Assembly (NCBI GenBank): GCA_001899635.1
Contig: MKVQ01000004.1
Span: 252,023-316,022, forward strand
Source of the DNA: Myxococcales bacterium 68-20
Lineage (GTDB): Bacteria > Myxococcota_A > Polyangia > Polyangiales > Polyangiaceae
Direction of reading: 5' to 3'
Length of the DNA stretch: 64,000 bases
The translations under genes and the position numbers were made by a program. The notes below the pieces were generated by a model that was not told the DNA's origin, did not search any database, and saw only the letters and a program-made list of their open reading frames with translations. Of the stretch, positions 51,928 through 61,317 are shown piece by piece. Each line of letters opens with the position of its first letter. Positions within the stretch are counted from its first letter, which is position 1.

Positions 51928-53669
51928 CGCGCCTCCGACGCACGCGCACGCAAGATCCTCGCGGCCTCGCTGAAGGCGGGGTTGTCCGCGTTCTCCTTCG
52001 CGAGCGCGTCGTACAGCTCCGCGTCGCCCGCGCCCGCAGCCACGGCGTCGAGCGCGCGACGCTCGGCCGTCTTCCGCTGCGCGGCCTTCGAGCTCGATGC
52101 TGACCGAGGGCCCACCTCTCCGGGGGGCTGGGGTTCGGTGACTGCAGCGGGCGATTCGGCTGCTGCAGCGGGTGGATCGCGCTCTACGGCGGAGGGTTCG
52201 GGCGCAAGCCTCGAGCTCGCGGCGCTCGCGTTGCCCGAGGTCGTCGTTCCTCTCGTTCGAGCAGCATCGGCGTTCGCTTCGCTGGCGCTGGGAGCAGGCG
52301 CTGCGCTCACCTGCGCCGTCGCCGACGAAGCGACTGGCGGCATCGAAGGGGCGTGCGCAGGAGCGGCCGACCCACGCAGCGAGAGAACCGCCGCGAGGAG
52401 CGCGGGGCCGAGGAGTACGACGATCGCCTTCCTCGGCTGAGAGCTCGAATGCCACGCCCGCACGAACGAGCCTGCAACGCGATCCGCGGTGACGCGCGGC
52501 GCGCTCGCCTCGTTTGGTGCAGCCGGAGCAGGCGCCATCGCGATCGGCCCTGCTCCCTTCGGCGATGCAGCCCCGATCCTCGACGCGAGCATCGGGTCGG
52601 GCAACGGATGGCCGCCCGAGACGTTCGACGACGCGAGCGGAGGAGCGAGACGCGTCGGCGCGAAGGAGTCGAACATCGGCGATGCCCGTTGCGTTCCGAG
52701 CGGTGCCCGCCATGCCATCGGAGGCACCATCCGTGTCACACCGAAGGACTCGATCGCGGCAGCTCGCGCGCCGCCGCTCGCTCGCGGGTCCATCGGAACC
52801 GGAGCGAGCGGCCCGGCCGGCTCCACCGGGGGCGGTGCATCCGAATACGAGTCGGTCGCTGGCAGACGGATGAGCGAGGATGGCCGGCGCTCTCCGGGCG
52901 ATGAAGCGCGTGCTGGCGGCATCGACATGCGCCGGTCGCGGACGATGGGCGGAACGAGCTGCGTCGTGCCGAACGAGCCTGCCAGCGACGCATCGACCGG
53001 ACGTGCATCGGGCGCCGCCGGCGGGACGAGCACCGTCGCAAACGGACCGCTCGCCGTCTCCGCCATCGATCGTCGGGCGCGCGCCGACGGCGGAACGACC
53101 TGCGTCGTCGTCCCGAATGCCGGACCGCTCGACTCGACCACGGTCGCGCTGCGCAGATCGCGAAGCAGCGACAGAGCGCCGGACGATTCGGCGCGACGGC
53201 GGATCCTCGGTGGCGTCGGCCATGCGGATACCTCGACGCTTCGTGCGCGAGTCAAACGCATCGCGCGCGTGGGAATGCTCGAGGGAGGAGCCGGCGTCGA
53301 CGCCGGAGCGCAGACGCGGTTCGTCATGACCGTCAGACGCACCTCGCCGAGCTCGAGGGTCGCGCCGACGGGCACCGGGACCCAGCCGGAGCTCGTCACG
53401 CGGGCGCCGTCGATGGACAGACGGGAGCCGTCCCGAACGCAGGCGAACAGGCCCTCTCCGTTGAAGGCGAGCACGAGATGGACCGGGGCGACGTCGCCGC
53501 CGCGCACCTGCCAGTCCCCTCGCGCTCCGACCGACACGAGCGGAGCCGCACGGCCGATCGGGAACGCCATCTCCGAAAGCGCGCTGGTCCCGGCGATCAG
53601 ACGAACGACGACCTCGCCGTTCTCCGGAGCATCGGGCACGCTGGTCACCAACGAAGGCTCCGCGCTCAC
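51924..53669 (-). CDS. FHA-like protein with repeated V-P-P motifs and a membrane segment
   Basis: 581 residues. GTG 53669 overlaps the TPR gene stop (GTGA). The N-terminal 120 residues look FHA-like (V-S-V-G-A-R-G-D-W, L-S-I-D-G-A-R-V-T-S-S-G, G-A-T-L-E-L-G-E). Residues about 190-380 contain five worn repeats of the type S-F-G-T-T-Q-L-V-P-P. A membrane segment (A-I-V-V-L-L-G-P-A-L-L-A-A-V-L) lies near 425-440, followed by a low-complexity Ala/Ser/Pro tail and an end helix. FHA domains read phosphothreonine, so this protein may link kinase signals to pilus assembly. Family role inferred. Confidence 0.72.
   Translation of the reverse strand: MSAEPSLVTSVPDAPENGEVVVRLIAGTSALSEMAFPIGRAAPLVSVGARGDWQVRGGDVAPVHLVLAFNGEGLFACVRDGSRLSIDGARVTSSGWVPVPVGATLELGEVRLTVMTNRVCAPASTPAPPSSIPTRAMRLTRARSVEVSAWPTPPRIRRRAESSGALSLLRDLRSATVVESSGPAFGTTTQVVPPSARARRSMAETASGPFATVLVPPAAPDARPVDASLAGSFGTTQLVPPIVRDRRMSMPPARASSPGERRPSSLIRLPATDSYSDAPPPVEPAGPLAPVPMDPRASGGARAAAIESFGVTRMVPPMAWRAPLGTQRASPMFDSFAPTRLAPPLASSNVSGGHPLPDPMLASRIGAASPKGAGPIAMAPAPAAPNEASAPRVTADRVAGSFVRAWHSSSQPRKAIVVLLGPALLAAVLSLRGSAAPAHAPSMPPVASSATAQVSAAPAPSASEANADAARTRGTTTSGNASAASSRLAPEPSAVERDPPAAAAESPAAVTEPQPPGEVGPRSASSSKAAQRKTAERRALDAVAAGAGDAELYDALAKENADNPAFSEAARILRARASEAR
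52630..53130 (-). repeat. Degenerate coding repeat (S-F-G-x-T-x-x-V-P-P)
   Basis: Five imperfect repeats inside the long FHA-like gene, seen at protein level as F-G-T-T-T-Q-V-V-P-P, F-A-T-V-L-V-P-P, S-F-G-T-T-Q-L-V-P-P, S-F-G-V-T-R-M-V-P-P and S-F-A-P-T-R-L-A-P-P. The Thr residues in each could be phosphorylation sites for FHA binding; that is speculation. Confidence 0.6.
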
Positions 53670-54268
53670 TCGGGCACCGTCTGCATGAGGGTGGGGTGCG
53701 GCCCCAAGCTCGCCCGCGCGACCTCGGCGTGACGCCCGGTCGGCTCGAGGCGGAGGTAGTGGCGGAGCTCGGCGTCCGCCCCCATGACGTCACCCTCGGT
53801 CCTCGCGATCTGCGCGAGCGCGTAGTGCGCGTCCGCGAGGTTCGGCTTCGCAGCGAGCACCATGCGGAGCTCGTCCTTCGCGCCCGACGCATCGCCGAGC
53901 GCCGCGCGCATGGTCGCCATCACGTAGCGGACGTCGACGTCACGCGGATGATTCCGGAGGTAATCCTCCGCGTACTCGATCGCCACGGGATAGCGGCCGT
54001 CGGCGACGCACACGGCGACGAGCCTCCGGACCAGCGCGCCGGGCTCCCCGCCCGCCTTGAGCGCGGCCACGAAGTACTGCTCTGCGCGCGTCATGTCGCC
54101 GAGCGCAGCGAAGGCTTCGCCGCGGGACGAGAGCTCCGTCGGGTTCGACTCGCGGCGCATCGTCTCGATGCCGCGATCGAGCTTCGACTCCGCCGGCGCG
54201 CAGCCCGTCATGCTCACGAGCGACACAGCCGCGACGACGGCCCAATACCTCCCACGCATCGACATCAT
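53666..54268 (-). CDS. TadD-like TPR lipoprotein
   Basis: 200 residues; ATG 54268 overlaps the FHA gene stop (ATGA). Lipobox (S-M-T-G-C-A-P-A, Cys23). Three to four TPR units follow (A-F-A-A-L-G-D-M-T-R-A-E-Q-Y-F, A-D-A-H-Y-A-L-A-Q-I-A-R). In Tad systems, TadD is a TPR lipoprotein that helps assemble the outer-membrane secretin, and gene position here fits. Confidence 0.78.
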   Translation of the reverse strand: MMSMRGRYWAVVAAVSLVSMTGCAPAESKLDRGIETMRRESNPTELSSRGEAFAALGDMTRAEQYFVAALKAGGEPGALVRRLVAVCVADGRYPVAIEYAEDYLRNHPRDVDVRYVMATMRAALGDASGAKDELRMVLAAKPNLADAHYALAQIARTEGDVMGADAELRHYLRLEPTGRHAEVARASLGPHPTLMQTVPE

Positions 54269-55119
54269 CCCTTCCCCGCCCGCCGGCTCTTCAGCTCCTG
54301 AGCGACCTTCGCGAGCCAGGAGACGTACGGTCCACGCTGGCCTTCGAGCAGCGCACGCAAGACGACGACGTCCTGGCGCGCGATCTCGTAGTCCTTCACT
54401 GCGAGCATCCGCTCGAGGCGAACACGTCGCGCGCGGAGCTCCCCCCGCGTCGCCGCCTCGAGCTCACGAGCAGTGCGGCTCGTCTCGGCGGCCGCCTCGG
54501 GATCCCCGGCGAGCGTGTAGCAAGCGGCGGCGAGGTCGTACGCCTTCACTGCGGCGACCGCCTCGCGCGGCTCGAACGGGCTCCGCTCGCGTGCCCCGTC
54601 GGCGATCGCGTGGGTATCGCTCGCGAGCGCGGCGGCCTCGGCCGGATCGGTTCGCGCGCAGGTGATCTCCTGCGCGGGGAAGAGCTCCGGGAGGTCGGCC
54701 GGCGCTCGGCCGACGCCCTCTTCCGGCATGTTCGAGATGACGAGCACGGCGCCGAGGAGCATCGCGAGCACGACTCCTTTGAGAAGGACGCCCGCGCCGA
54801 GCTTGCCATTCGCAGCTGCTACCGCGACCGCCGCTCGCTCGATGCGCACCACCGTTTGTCCGAGAACGACCGTGCCGCATGGCCCGAGCGTCGTGATCGA
54901 AAACGCGTTGCCGTCGAGTGAGGCCATCTCCTTTGCGACGCGCGTCAGCCGCGTCCCCTCGGGGAGCATCTCGACGACGACGTGCTCGAAGGCGGCCTGA
55001 TCGGGCGCGAGCCGCACGTCGCAGTGGGCGCCGCTTCCGATGACGACGCGCGCGGACTGGACGACGGAGCGCTCCGTGCGACCGCCGGGATACTGGATGT
55101 CGAAGCGCAGCTCTTCCAT
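54265..55119 (-). CDS. FHA-domain membrane protein in the Tad operon
   Basis: 284 residues from ATG 55119, 12 bases after the TadC stop. The N-terminal FHA-like domain (about 1-95) has V-V-I-G-S-G-A-H-C-D-V-R-L and L-G-Q-T-V-V-R-I. A membrane segment (V-L-L-K-G-V-V-L-A-M-L-L-G-A-V-L-V-I) lies near 110-127, and a helical periplasmic part follows, rich in Ala, Glu and Arg. Classical FHA residues are only partly kept. Probably a structural or signalling part of the Tad platform. Confidence 0.7.
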   Translation of the reverse strand: MEELRFDIQYPGGRTERSVVQSARVVIGSGAHCDVRLAPDQAAFEHVVVEMLPEGTRLTRVAKEMASLDGNAFSITTLGPCGTVVLGQTVVRIERAAVAVAAANGKLGAGVLLKGVVLAMLLGAVLVISNMPEEGVGRAPADLPELFPAQEITCARTDPAEAAALASDTHAIADGARERSPFEPREAVAAVKAYDLAAACYTLAGDPEAAAETSRTARELEAATRGELRARRVRLERMLAVKDYEIARQDVVVLRALLEGQRGPYVSWLAKVAQELKSRRAGKG

Positions 55120-55131
55120 GACGAGAGGCCC

Positions 55132-56034
55132 TCAGATGTTCTGCTGCGCGAGCTTGATGGCCATCGGAGCGACGATGAGGATCAGCACCGCGAGGAAGAG
55201 GAGGACGAGCGGTCCGATCATCGAGACGCCTGCCCTAGCTGCCGCTTCCTCGCCGAGGACGCTCCGCTTCTGTCGCGAGACCTCGGCCTGGATCTGGAGA
55301 ACGTCGGCGACGGGATTGCCGCGGAGCTCGGCCTGCACGACCGACCCGACGAACTCCTGCACCATCGGGATCGGCGCGCGCGCCGCGAGCTCCTCGAGGG
55401 CCTCGCGTCGCGTGCGGCCGAGCGAGAGGCTCACGAGGATGAGCGAGAGCTCCTCGATCAGCGGATCGTCGGGCGTCCCCGAGCGCTCCACCATCTGCCG
55501 GAGGGCGCCCGGAAAATCGAGCCCCGCCCCCATCCCTAGCGCAAGGAGGTCGATCGCGGGAGGCAGTCTCCGACCGATTGCCTGGAGCCGAGCGGCCGCG
55601 GCGCTCGAGAGGGTCATGAACGGCGCGAGCACACCGAACGCCCCGACGCCGATGACGAACATCGGCCCGATCGCGACGATCTGGTTGGCGAGCCCACCGA
55701 CGACGAGCCCGACGAGCCCGGTAAGGACGCTCAGCCCGACGAGCTCTTCGGCGTAGAGTCCGAGGTAGTCGCCGGCCATGCTCATCTGTCGGTCGATCGA
55801 GCGAAGGAGTTGCTGAGAAACGAACCGGCTCACGCAACCGCCCATCCAGCGGAGCACCGGCTCGACGTGGGCCCACCCATTGCCCTTGGCCAGGGCGCGC
55901 TGGCGCTTGAGCCCGCGAATGCCCGTCCGCGCCGCGGGCGGCATCGGCGCCGTGCCCGCGAGCGCACCGAAGACGAAGAGGCTGACGAACACCGCACCGA
56001 CGAGGGCCGAGCGGAGAAGCGCGAGGGTGCTCAT
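55132..56034 (-). CDS. tadC: TadC-like inner-membrane platform protein
   Basis: 300 residues; ATG 56034 overlaps the TadB stop (ATGA). Membrane segments lie at the N-terminus, around residues 100-145 (two close together) and at the C-terminus (I-G-P-L-V-L-L-F-L-A-V-L-I-L-I-V-A). The cytosolic part between them is a type II secretion F domain (L-D-L-L-A-L-G-M-G-A-G-L-D-F-P-G-A-L, A-E-L-R-G-N-P-V). With TadB it forms the inner-membrane base on which the assembly ATPase would act. Confidence 0.86.
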   Translation of the reverse strand: MSTLALLRSALVGAVFVSLFVFGALAGTAPMPPAARTGIRGLKRQRALAKGNGWAHVEPVLRWMGGCVSRFVSQQLLRSIDRQMSMAGDYLGLYAEELVGLSVLTGLVGLVVGGLANQIVAIGPMFVIGVGAFGVLAPFMTLSSAAAARLQAIGRRLPPAIDLLALGMGAGLDFPGALRQMVERSGTPDDPLIEELSLILVSLSLGRTRREALEELAARAPIPMVQEFVGSVVQAELRGNPVADVLQIQAEVSRQKRSVLGEEAAARAGVSMIGPLVLLFLAVLILIVAPMAIKLAQQNI

Positions 56035-56897
56035 ACGTCCACCGCCATGATCTTGCGCGCCAGAAGGAGCGAGCCGACCCAGAAAAGCGACGCCACCGCG
56101 ACGCAGAGCTGCCCGACGAACGAGTGCTGGAGCGGGTCGAAATACCCCGGCTCGATCACGTGAAACGCCCCGATGACGAAGAGCGGGAAGACGGCGAGCA
56201 CGAGGAGCTGCGCGCGGCCTTCGCTCGTCTTCGCGCGGACGATGCCGAGCAGGCGATTGATCTCCCGGATCATCGACGCGGTCCGTTCGAGGACGGCCGG
56301 CAGATTCCCTCCGACACGGAGGCCAATCACGACCGCCGAGAACGCGACGTCGACCCAGCGGCTCTTCACGCGCGCCGACATCGCGAGCAGCGCCTCTTCG
56401 AGGGTGCTGCCGACGCGCACCTCCTTCAGCACCTGCTCGATCTCCTGTCGCGTCGGCTGCGGAAGGATGACCGTCGTCGCCTGGAGCGCCGCGGCCGGGC
56501 TCGGCACCGTCTTCAGCGCGTTGGCGAGCGCGACGACGAAGCCGTCGACCTGCTCTTCGAGCGCCGCCACGCGCCGAGCGCGTGCGCGGACGAGCCAGAG
56601 CTCGGGCCCCACCGCGATCGCGAGGAGACAGACCGCTAGGAACGGCACCTCGGCGACGATGTCTGCCGCAACGACGAGCGCCGCCGCGCTCGCCTGGTAG
56701 ATCGCGATCCGGCGTCCGATCTCCGGCCGGTAGAGGAGCCGCAACGAACGATCGAGGTGCGCGACGTACCGTGCGTAGGCGCGTGAAAGGACGGTCTCTC
56801 CCGAGGCCACCGCGTAGCCGAGGAGCCCCGCCGCCATGAAAGCGAGGACGAGGCATCCGCCTCGGATCAGCGTGGCGGAGGAGACGCCTACGCTCAC
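56031..56897 (-). CDS. tadB: TadB-like inner-membrane platform protein
   Basis: 288 residues. GTG 56897 overlaps the secretin stop (GTGA). Four membrane segments are visible. The type II secretion F domain carries V-D-G-F-V-V-A-L-A-N-A-L-K-T-V-P-S and G-L-R-V-G-G-N-L-P-A-V-L. The usual Tad gene order places the CpaF/TadA ATPase between secretin and TadB; here secretin and TadB directly overlap, so the ATPase gene is missing from its normal place. Confidence 0.87.
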   Translation of the reverse strand: MSVGVSSATLIRGGCLVLAFMAAGLLGYAVASGETVLSRAYARYVAHLDRSLRLLYRPEIGRRIAIYQASAAALVVAADIVAEVPFLAVCLLAIAVGPELWLVRARARRVAALEEQVDGFVVALANALKTVPSPAAALQATTVILPQPTRQEIEQVLKEVRVGSTLEEALLAMSARVKSRWVDVAFSAVVIGLRVGGNLPAVLERTASMIREINRLLGIVRAKTSEGRAQLLVLAVFPLFVIGAFHVIEPGYFDPLQHSFVGQLCVAVASLFWVGSLLLARKIMAVDV

Positions 56898-58255
56898 GGC
56901 TTCACCCGCGGAGCAGCGCCTGGCCTCTTGTCGTACGCGTCTACGGTGTCGATCTTGCCGTCGTAGTCGGCGAACTTGGCGAGCGCGGTCTCGACCATCT
57001 CGGCAGCGGCCGATGGGACGGCCTCGACGACGCTCGGCACGACGAATACGGCGCCCTCGGTCTGGAGCTCGAGATTCGCGTAACTGCCGAAGAGGAGTCC
57101 GAGGACCGGGATCTCGCTGAGGAGCGGCAGCCCGGTGACGGCGTGCGTCTGGGACTGCGATCGAATCCCGGAGAGGACGATCGACTGACCGAGCTTCAGC
57201 GTGATGTTGGTGGTGAGCTTCGACGTCGTGCGCCCGGGGAGCGTCGTTCCGGCCGCCGCGCTCGTGAGGTCGCTCACGTCGGCGACGAGCTTCATCTCGA
57301 CCTCTCGCTTCTGCGGGTTGTAGCGCGGCAAGACCGTGACGTCGGTCCCGAAGGCGATCCGCTGGACGCCGATCGTGAGGCCGGTGTTGACGGTGAAGTT
57401 CTGCTCGCCGCCGTTGGCGAAGTTCGCCTCGACGCCGTTGTTCGTGACGACCGTCGCCTGCTTGAGGACCTTCGCCCAACCCTTGCGCGACGCGATGTCG
57501 AGGCGCGGAAGCGGCTGGTTCGTGATGCTCGCGGTCGCGGCGCGACTGCCGGCGACGAAGTCGAACGAGAGCTGGCTCCGGACGACAGCGTCGCCACCGA
57601 TGCTCCCGGGCCAGGCGAGGCCGACGCCGTAACTCGAGTTCTTGTCGTACTGGACGAAGTAGAAGTCGATCCGGATGATGTACTTGCCATTGCCGTCGAG
57701 CGTCGCCGCACCGCCGCCGCCCGGCAGCGTGACGAGCGACTCGACCTGGTTCGGATAGAGCGAGGCGACGTGCTGCACGCGCTTCAGCTCGGAGTCGCTT
57801 CCGACGACGCCGTCGATGACGATCCGCGCTCCGACGCGGCGGACACGCACGCCGGAGATCCCGTCCAGGAGCTGCCCGAGCTCCTTCTCGACAACGGCGG
57901 GCGAGCGGGCGAAGACGTGGACCGCGAAGCTCACCTGCGCCCCGTCGTTCTTGATCAGCAGCATCGTCGTCGAGCCGGGCTTCTTGCCGCTGATGACGAA
58001 CTGGCTGTTGTCGCTCGTGAGCTTGATCTCGATGATCCCGGGCGAGCCCTCGGAGAAGTTGCGGACATCTCGCGCCGAGATCGTCTTCGTCTCGCCGACC
58101 GCGAGCGCGATCTCGTCTCCGATCGAGGCGGCCTCGACGCCGTTCTTGTCCTGAGGCGGCGCGGCGAACGCGGCCGTCGGCGAGAGCGCCGCGACGGCGA
58201 GCGCGAGGACGAAGACTGAAACGGCAGCCGCAGTTCGCATACGAGGCGGGGTCAT
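56894..58255 (-). CDS. cpaC: CpaC/RcpA-like outer-membrane secretin
   Basis: 453 residues; ATG 58255 overlaps the CpaB stop (ATGA). Signal peptide cut near A-A-F-A-A-P. The N-terminal pilus/secretin domain (I-A-L-A-V-G-E-T-K-T-I, F-V-I-S-G-K-K-P-G-S-T) is followed by a BON-like domain (I-V-I-D-G-V-V-G-S) and a C-terminal secretin domain with Q-S-I-V-L-S-G and P-L-L-S-E-I-P-V-L-G-L-L-F-G-S. It forms the outer-membrane pore for the Flp pilus. Its pilotin-like helper is probably the TPR lipoprotein. Confidence 0.92.
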   Translation of the reverse strand: MTPPRMRTAAAVSVFVLALAVAALSPTAAFAAPPQDKNGVEAASIGDEIALAVGETKTISARDVRNFSEGSPGIIEIKLTSDNSQFVISGKKPGSTTMLLIKNDGAQVSFAVHVFARSPAVVEKELGQLLDGISGVRVRRVGARIVIDGVVGSDSELKRVQHVASLYPNQVESLVTLPGGGGAATLDGNGKYIIRIDFYFVQYDKNSSYGVGLAWPGSIGGDAVVRSQLSFDFVAGSRAATASITNQPLPRLDIASRKGWAKVLKQATVVTNNGVEANFANGGEQNFTVNTGLTIGVQRIAFGTDVTVLPRYNPQKREVEMKLVADVSDLTSAAAGTTLPGRTTSKLTTNITLKLGQSIVLSGIRSQSQTHAVTGLPLLSEIPVLGLLFGSYANLELQTEGAVFVVPSVVEAVPSAAAEMVETALAKFADYDGKIDTVDAYDKRPGAAPRVKP

Positions 58256-59028
58256 CGCTTCACTTCCTCGAGCTTGGTGGGGCCGGCGGGCGCTCGACGG
58301 CGCGGGCTCTCGACGGCTCGCCGACGACTCCCGTCGGTCAGGGCCTGAGCGCTCACGTCGGCGGGTGACTCGACGATGCGTTGGTCGGCAGGGTTTCGGA
58401 CGATGACGGTGAGCTTTCCCTTCTCCATCGCGAGCGCGAGGAGCTGGCTCTCCTGGAGCGACGCGCTCACGGTGAGCACGGTCACTCGACGCGAAGCGAC
58501 GTCCTTCGCGTCGGACGGGGCTGCGGTCTCGGTTCCGGTGGCGAGGACGAGCACGCGCTGGAGGAGGACGGTCGCGTCCTTCGATTCGCCGCAGACGCAG
58601 ACGATGTCGACGAAGTCGCCGGGATGAACGAGCGTGAGGACGTCGCTGATCTGCACCTTGATCGGCGTCGCGCGGTTGCCCGGCTGGACGAGGGCGCTCA
58701 GGGCGCGCTGGTCGTCCTTCGCCGCCATCACGTCGGTCCACGCGAGGCTCTGCTGCACGGGCACGTTGGTCGTCGCGCGCAGGTTCAGAATCTTGTCCTT
58801 ATCGGCGGCGCGCACGACGCGATCGTCGAGGTACGCGATCGGGACGTCGCGCGTCCCGAGCATCGCCTCGGTGATCGGCTTGCCGCGCGGGATCGACTCG
58901 AGCGCGACGAGGATCTGCACCTTCCGGCCTCCGGTCGCCTCGGTCTCGATGCGGCGGAGATACAGGATCAGGAGCGCGACGCCGACGAGGCCGACGACCA
59001 GACCGACGAAGAGCGGACGGATCTTCAC
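58252..59028 (-). CDS. cpaB: CpaB/RcpC-like pilus assembly protein
   Basis: 258 residues. GTG 59028 overlaps the peptidase stop (GTGA). One N-terminal membrane segment (L-F-V-G-L-V-V-G-L-V-G-V-A-L-L-I-L-Y-L) leads to a SAF domain (V-A-L-E-S-I-P-R-G-K-P-I-T-E-A-M-L) and a C-terminal part with V-H-P-G-D-F-V-D-I-V and V-L-T-V-S-A-S-L. The C-terminal tail is Arg-rich. It anchors and gates the secretin in the periplasm. Confidence 0.9.
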   Translation of the reverse strand: MKIRPLFVGLVVGLVGVALLILYLRRIETEATGGRKVQILVALESIPRGKPITEAMLGTRDVPIAYLDDRVVRAADKDKILNLRATTNVPVQQSLAWTDVMAAKDDQRALSALVQPGNRATPIKVQISDVLTLVHPGDFVDIVCVCGESKDATVLLQRVLVLATGTETAAPSDAKDVASRRVTVLTVSASLQESQLLALAMEKGKLTVIVRNPADQRIVESPADVSAQALTDGSRRRAVESPRRRAPAGPTKLEEVKR

Positions 59029-59588
59029 GGCAGCCCCCACTGGGAAGAAGACGCTCCGAACGCGTGGACGATCAGCGTCGCCGCCGTGCCCACGAGGATC
59101 GCGGGCCCGAGGCGGAACCATGCGCGCATCGCGGCGGGCACCTCCTTCTTTCCATCCTTCGCGCGGAGCGGGTTCGTGACGAGCGCGGCGGTGTTCGCGA
59201 GCGTGCGGACGAGCGTGCCTTCCCAGGCGAGCTTCGCCGGAGCGATCACGCTCGCGGCGACGAACGCGTACGTCTCGGCCTCGAGCCCCGCCAGCGGATG
59301 AAGCGCGGCGCCGAGCGCGGCGAACAGCTTCACGTCGCCGGCGCCCATCGCCCCGCGGAGGAACATGAACAACGGCACGACCGCACAGACGGTCGCGCCG
59401 GCGAGCGAGAGGCCGACCTCCTGGAGGCCGACGGCCACGCCACCCGCCATCGTGCCGCGTACGAAGTGAGCCCCAAGCGCGCCGCTGAACGCGAACAGTG
59501 TCAGCGGGTTGGGAATGACGCCGCGCCGCAGGTCCGTCCATGCCGCGCAGGCAGCGAGGACGGTGGCGCCGAGGAGGAAGTGGAGCAT
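59025..59588 (-). CDS. A24-family prepilin peptidase (CpaA/TadV-like)
   Basis: 187 residues from ATG 59588 with a strong GGGGGGAGGAG site. The two catalytic Asp motifs are present: W-T-D-L-R near residue 18 and G-A-G-D-V-K near 84. About five to six membrane segments. It lacks the N-methylation domain of long type IV peptidases, as is normal for Tad-type enzymes. It should cut the leader from the Flp-like pilin. A 44-base gap separates it from the GTPase gene. Confidence 0.9.
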   Translation of the reverse strand: MLHFLLGATVLAACAAWTDLRRGVIPNPLTLFAFSGALGAHFVRGTMAGGVAVGLQEVGLSLAGATVCAVVPLFMFLRGAMGAGDVKLFAALGAALHPLAGLEAETYAFVAASVIAPAKLAWEGTLVRTLANTAALVTNPLRAKDGKKEVPAAMRAWFRLGPAILVGTAATLIVHAFGASSSQWGLP

Positions 59589-59632
59589 GGCTCCTCCCCC
59601 TTCGGCCGCTCACGCGCGTAGTTGCGTCTCTA

Positions 59633-61216
59633 TCATGGTTGGAGCGCGCTGGCCTCGGTCGCGCTCGAGAAGCGGCTCTCGGGCTGCCCGGGCTGCTCCG
59701 GCTCTTCGGCCCCGCGTGCGAGGCCCGCTTCGATGCGCGCTCGGAGTGCCCCTGCATCGACCGAGCTGCGAAGGGCGCCTGCGATTCTCGCCACCTCGTC
59801 CCGCGTGAGCTGGCGGTGCAGCTCGCGGTCGAATGCGTCGTGGAAGGGCGTGATGTCGAGGCCGGTCGAGGCAAGCGCCGCGGCCAACCCCTCGAGTGCT
59901 GCTTGGAGGGTCGCGGTCGCCTCGACCGATGACGAGCCCGCCACGGGGCCGACGTACCGCAGCGCAGCGTCGTGCTCGCCGAAGCTCGCCGGCCCGAGAT
60001 CGAGGGTCAAGCCGTGGAGAAGACTGGCTCGCAGCGCGTCCACGACGGCGACGGCGTAGGCGTCGAGGACGCGGCTTGCATCGAGGGGACGCACGGCCAG
60101 CGTCTCCGCCAGGCTCGTGACCCTCGGCATGATGGTCCAAACCCACCAGCTCTCGTCGATGCCAGGCTGAGCGACGAGCACCGTCCCCGGGACGAGGAGG
60201 GCACCGAGCTGCGTTCGCTCCCGAGCCGCGCGCACGAGCGCCTGGCGCGCCTCCTCACGCTTTTCGAAGCGGGCATCGAGCGAGGTGCTGACGATGTGAT
60301 CCGGACAAGCCTGCTCGAACAGACCACCGGCGCGCTCGATGATGGGCTGCGCGAGCTGCGTGCCCTCGCCGAGAGCACGCACCACGGCACGTCCGGTATG
60401 CGCAGGCCAGATGAAGCCCGCGGGGACGTCGGCGGAGGGCGCCGGCGGACCGGACGTGCCGCGACCGCGACTCGCTCCGCGCGGGGCGGAGGCGATGCTC
60501 GCTCCGGCGAGCAAGAGCGCGGTCTCTGCCTCTTCGAGGAGCATCTCGGCGGCCCACTCGGGATCGAGCTCCTCTCGATTCAAGCGCTCGAGGAGATCCT
60601 CGGCGGAGGCCGCACGCACCACGGGGAGACGTAGGTTGCCGAGATCGTGCTCTTGCGTGAGCGCCAGAGACGCGAGCCGCACCGCGTTCACGAACGTGTC
60701 GATCACCCCGATCCCTTCGGTCGCGATCGCCTCGATGACCGGTAACCCCGAACGCTCGAGGCGCTCGAGGAGCGCGGTCCCCGAGAGAGCGTCGCCCTGA
60801 TCCTGCTTGTTCGCCTGGACGAGGATCGGCAGCTCGCGGTCGGCCGCGATGTCGTCCAGGAGCCGCATCGCCGCTCGCCCGCGCTCGGCTCCCGAGCTCG
60901 CGCTGTCGCTCACGAACACGACAGCGTCGGCGAGCGTGAGGAGGTGGCGTCGCCGCGGCGTGAGCACGAGCTGCCCAGGAACGCTGATGACCTGGCACAT
61001 CAGCGGAACGCCGCAGACCGATCCCGCCATGATCTGCGCCCAGTCGAAGTAGAGCGTGCGTCCGTCGAGCTCTCCGGGCGAGTAGAGCTCGGTGGCACGC
61101 TGGGTGGTGAAGAGGCTGCTGAGCATCTTCAGGTTCGTCGTCTTACCGGCGCACGCGATGCCGTCGTAGACGATGCGAATGCAGATGCGCTGCTCGACAG
61201 GGTCGAAGAAGGCCAT
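59633..61216 (-). CDS. MglA-like GTPase with large C-terminal extension
   Basis: 527 residues from ATG 61216. The first 195 residues are an MglA-type small GTPase: P-loop G-I-A-C-A-G-K-T-T (19-27), V-P-G-Q in place of the usual D-x-x-G (as in MglA), and A-N-K-Q-D for guanine. MglA itself is about 195 residues. The extra 330 residues are helical with a W-W-V-W-T-I-M-P core and no recognised family. MglA sets the polarity of motility and pilus machines in myxobacteria, so this gene next to a Tad operon may position that pilus. Confidence 0.85.
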   Translation of the reverse strand: MAFFDPVEQRICIRIVYDGIACAGKTTNLKMLSSLFTTQRATELYSPGELDGRTLYFDWAQIMAGSVCGVPLMCQVISVPGQLVLTPRRRHLLTLADAVVFVSDSASSGAERGRAAMRLLDDIAADRELPILVQANKQDQGDALSGTALLERLERSGLPVIEAIATEGIGVIDTFVNAVRLASLALTQEHDLGNLRLPVVRAASAEDLLERLNREELDPEWAAEMLLEEAETALLLAGASIASAPRGASRGRGTSGPPAPSADVPAGFIWPAHTGRAVVRALGEGTQLAQPIIERAGGLFEQACPDHIVSTSLDARFEKREEARQALVRAARERTQLGALLVPGTVLVAQPGIDESWWVWTIMPRVTSLAETLAVRPLDASRVLDAYAVAVVDALRASLLHGLTLDLGPASFGEHDAALRYVGPVAGSSSVEATATLQAALEGLAAALASTGLDITPFHDAFDRELHRQLTRDEVARIAGALRSSVDAGALRARIEAGLARGAEEPEQPGQPESRFSSATEASALQP

Positions 61217-61317
61217 GGGATCCTGGGCTCGAGCTGTCCGAAAGCGATTGGGGCGCTGTCAGCGGCGGAGCGTGGCTCGGACCGCGCGCCCCACGCGAGA
61301 GGCCGACGACCTCGTGC

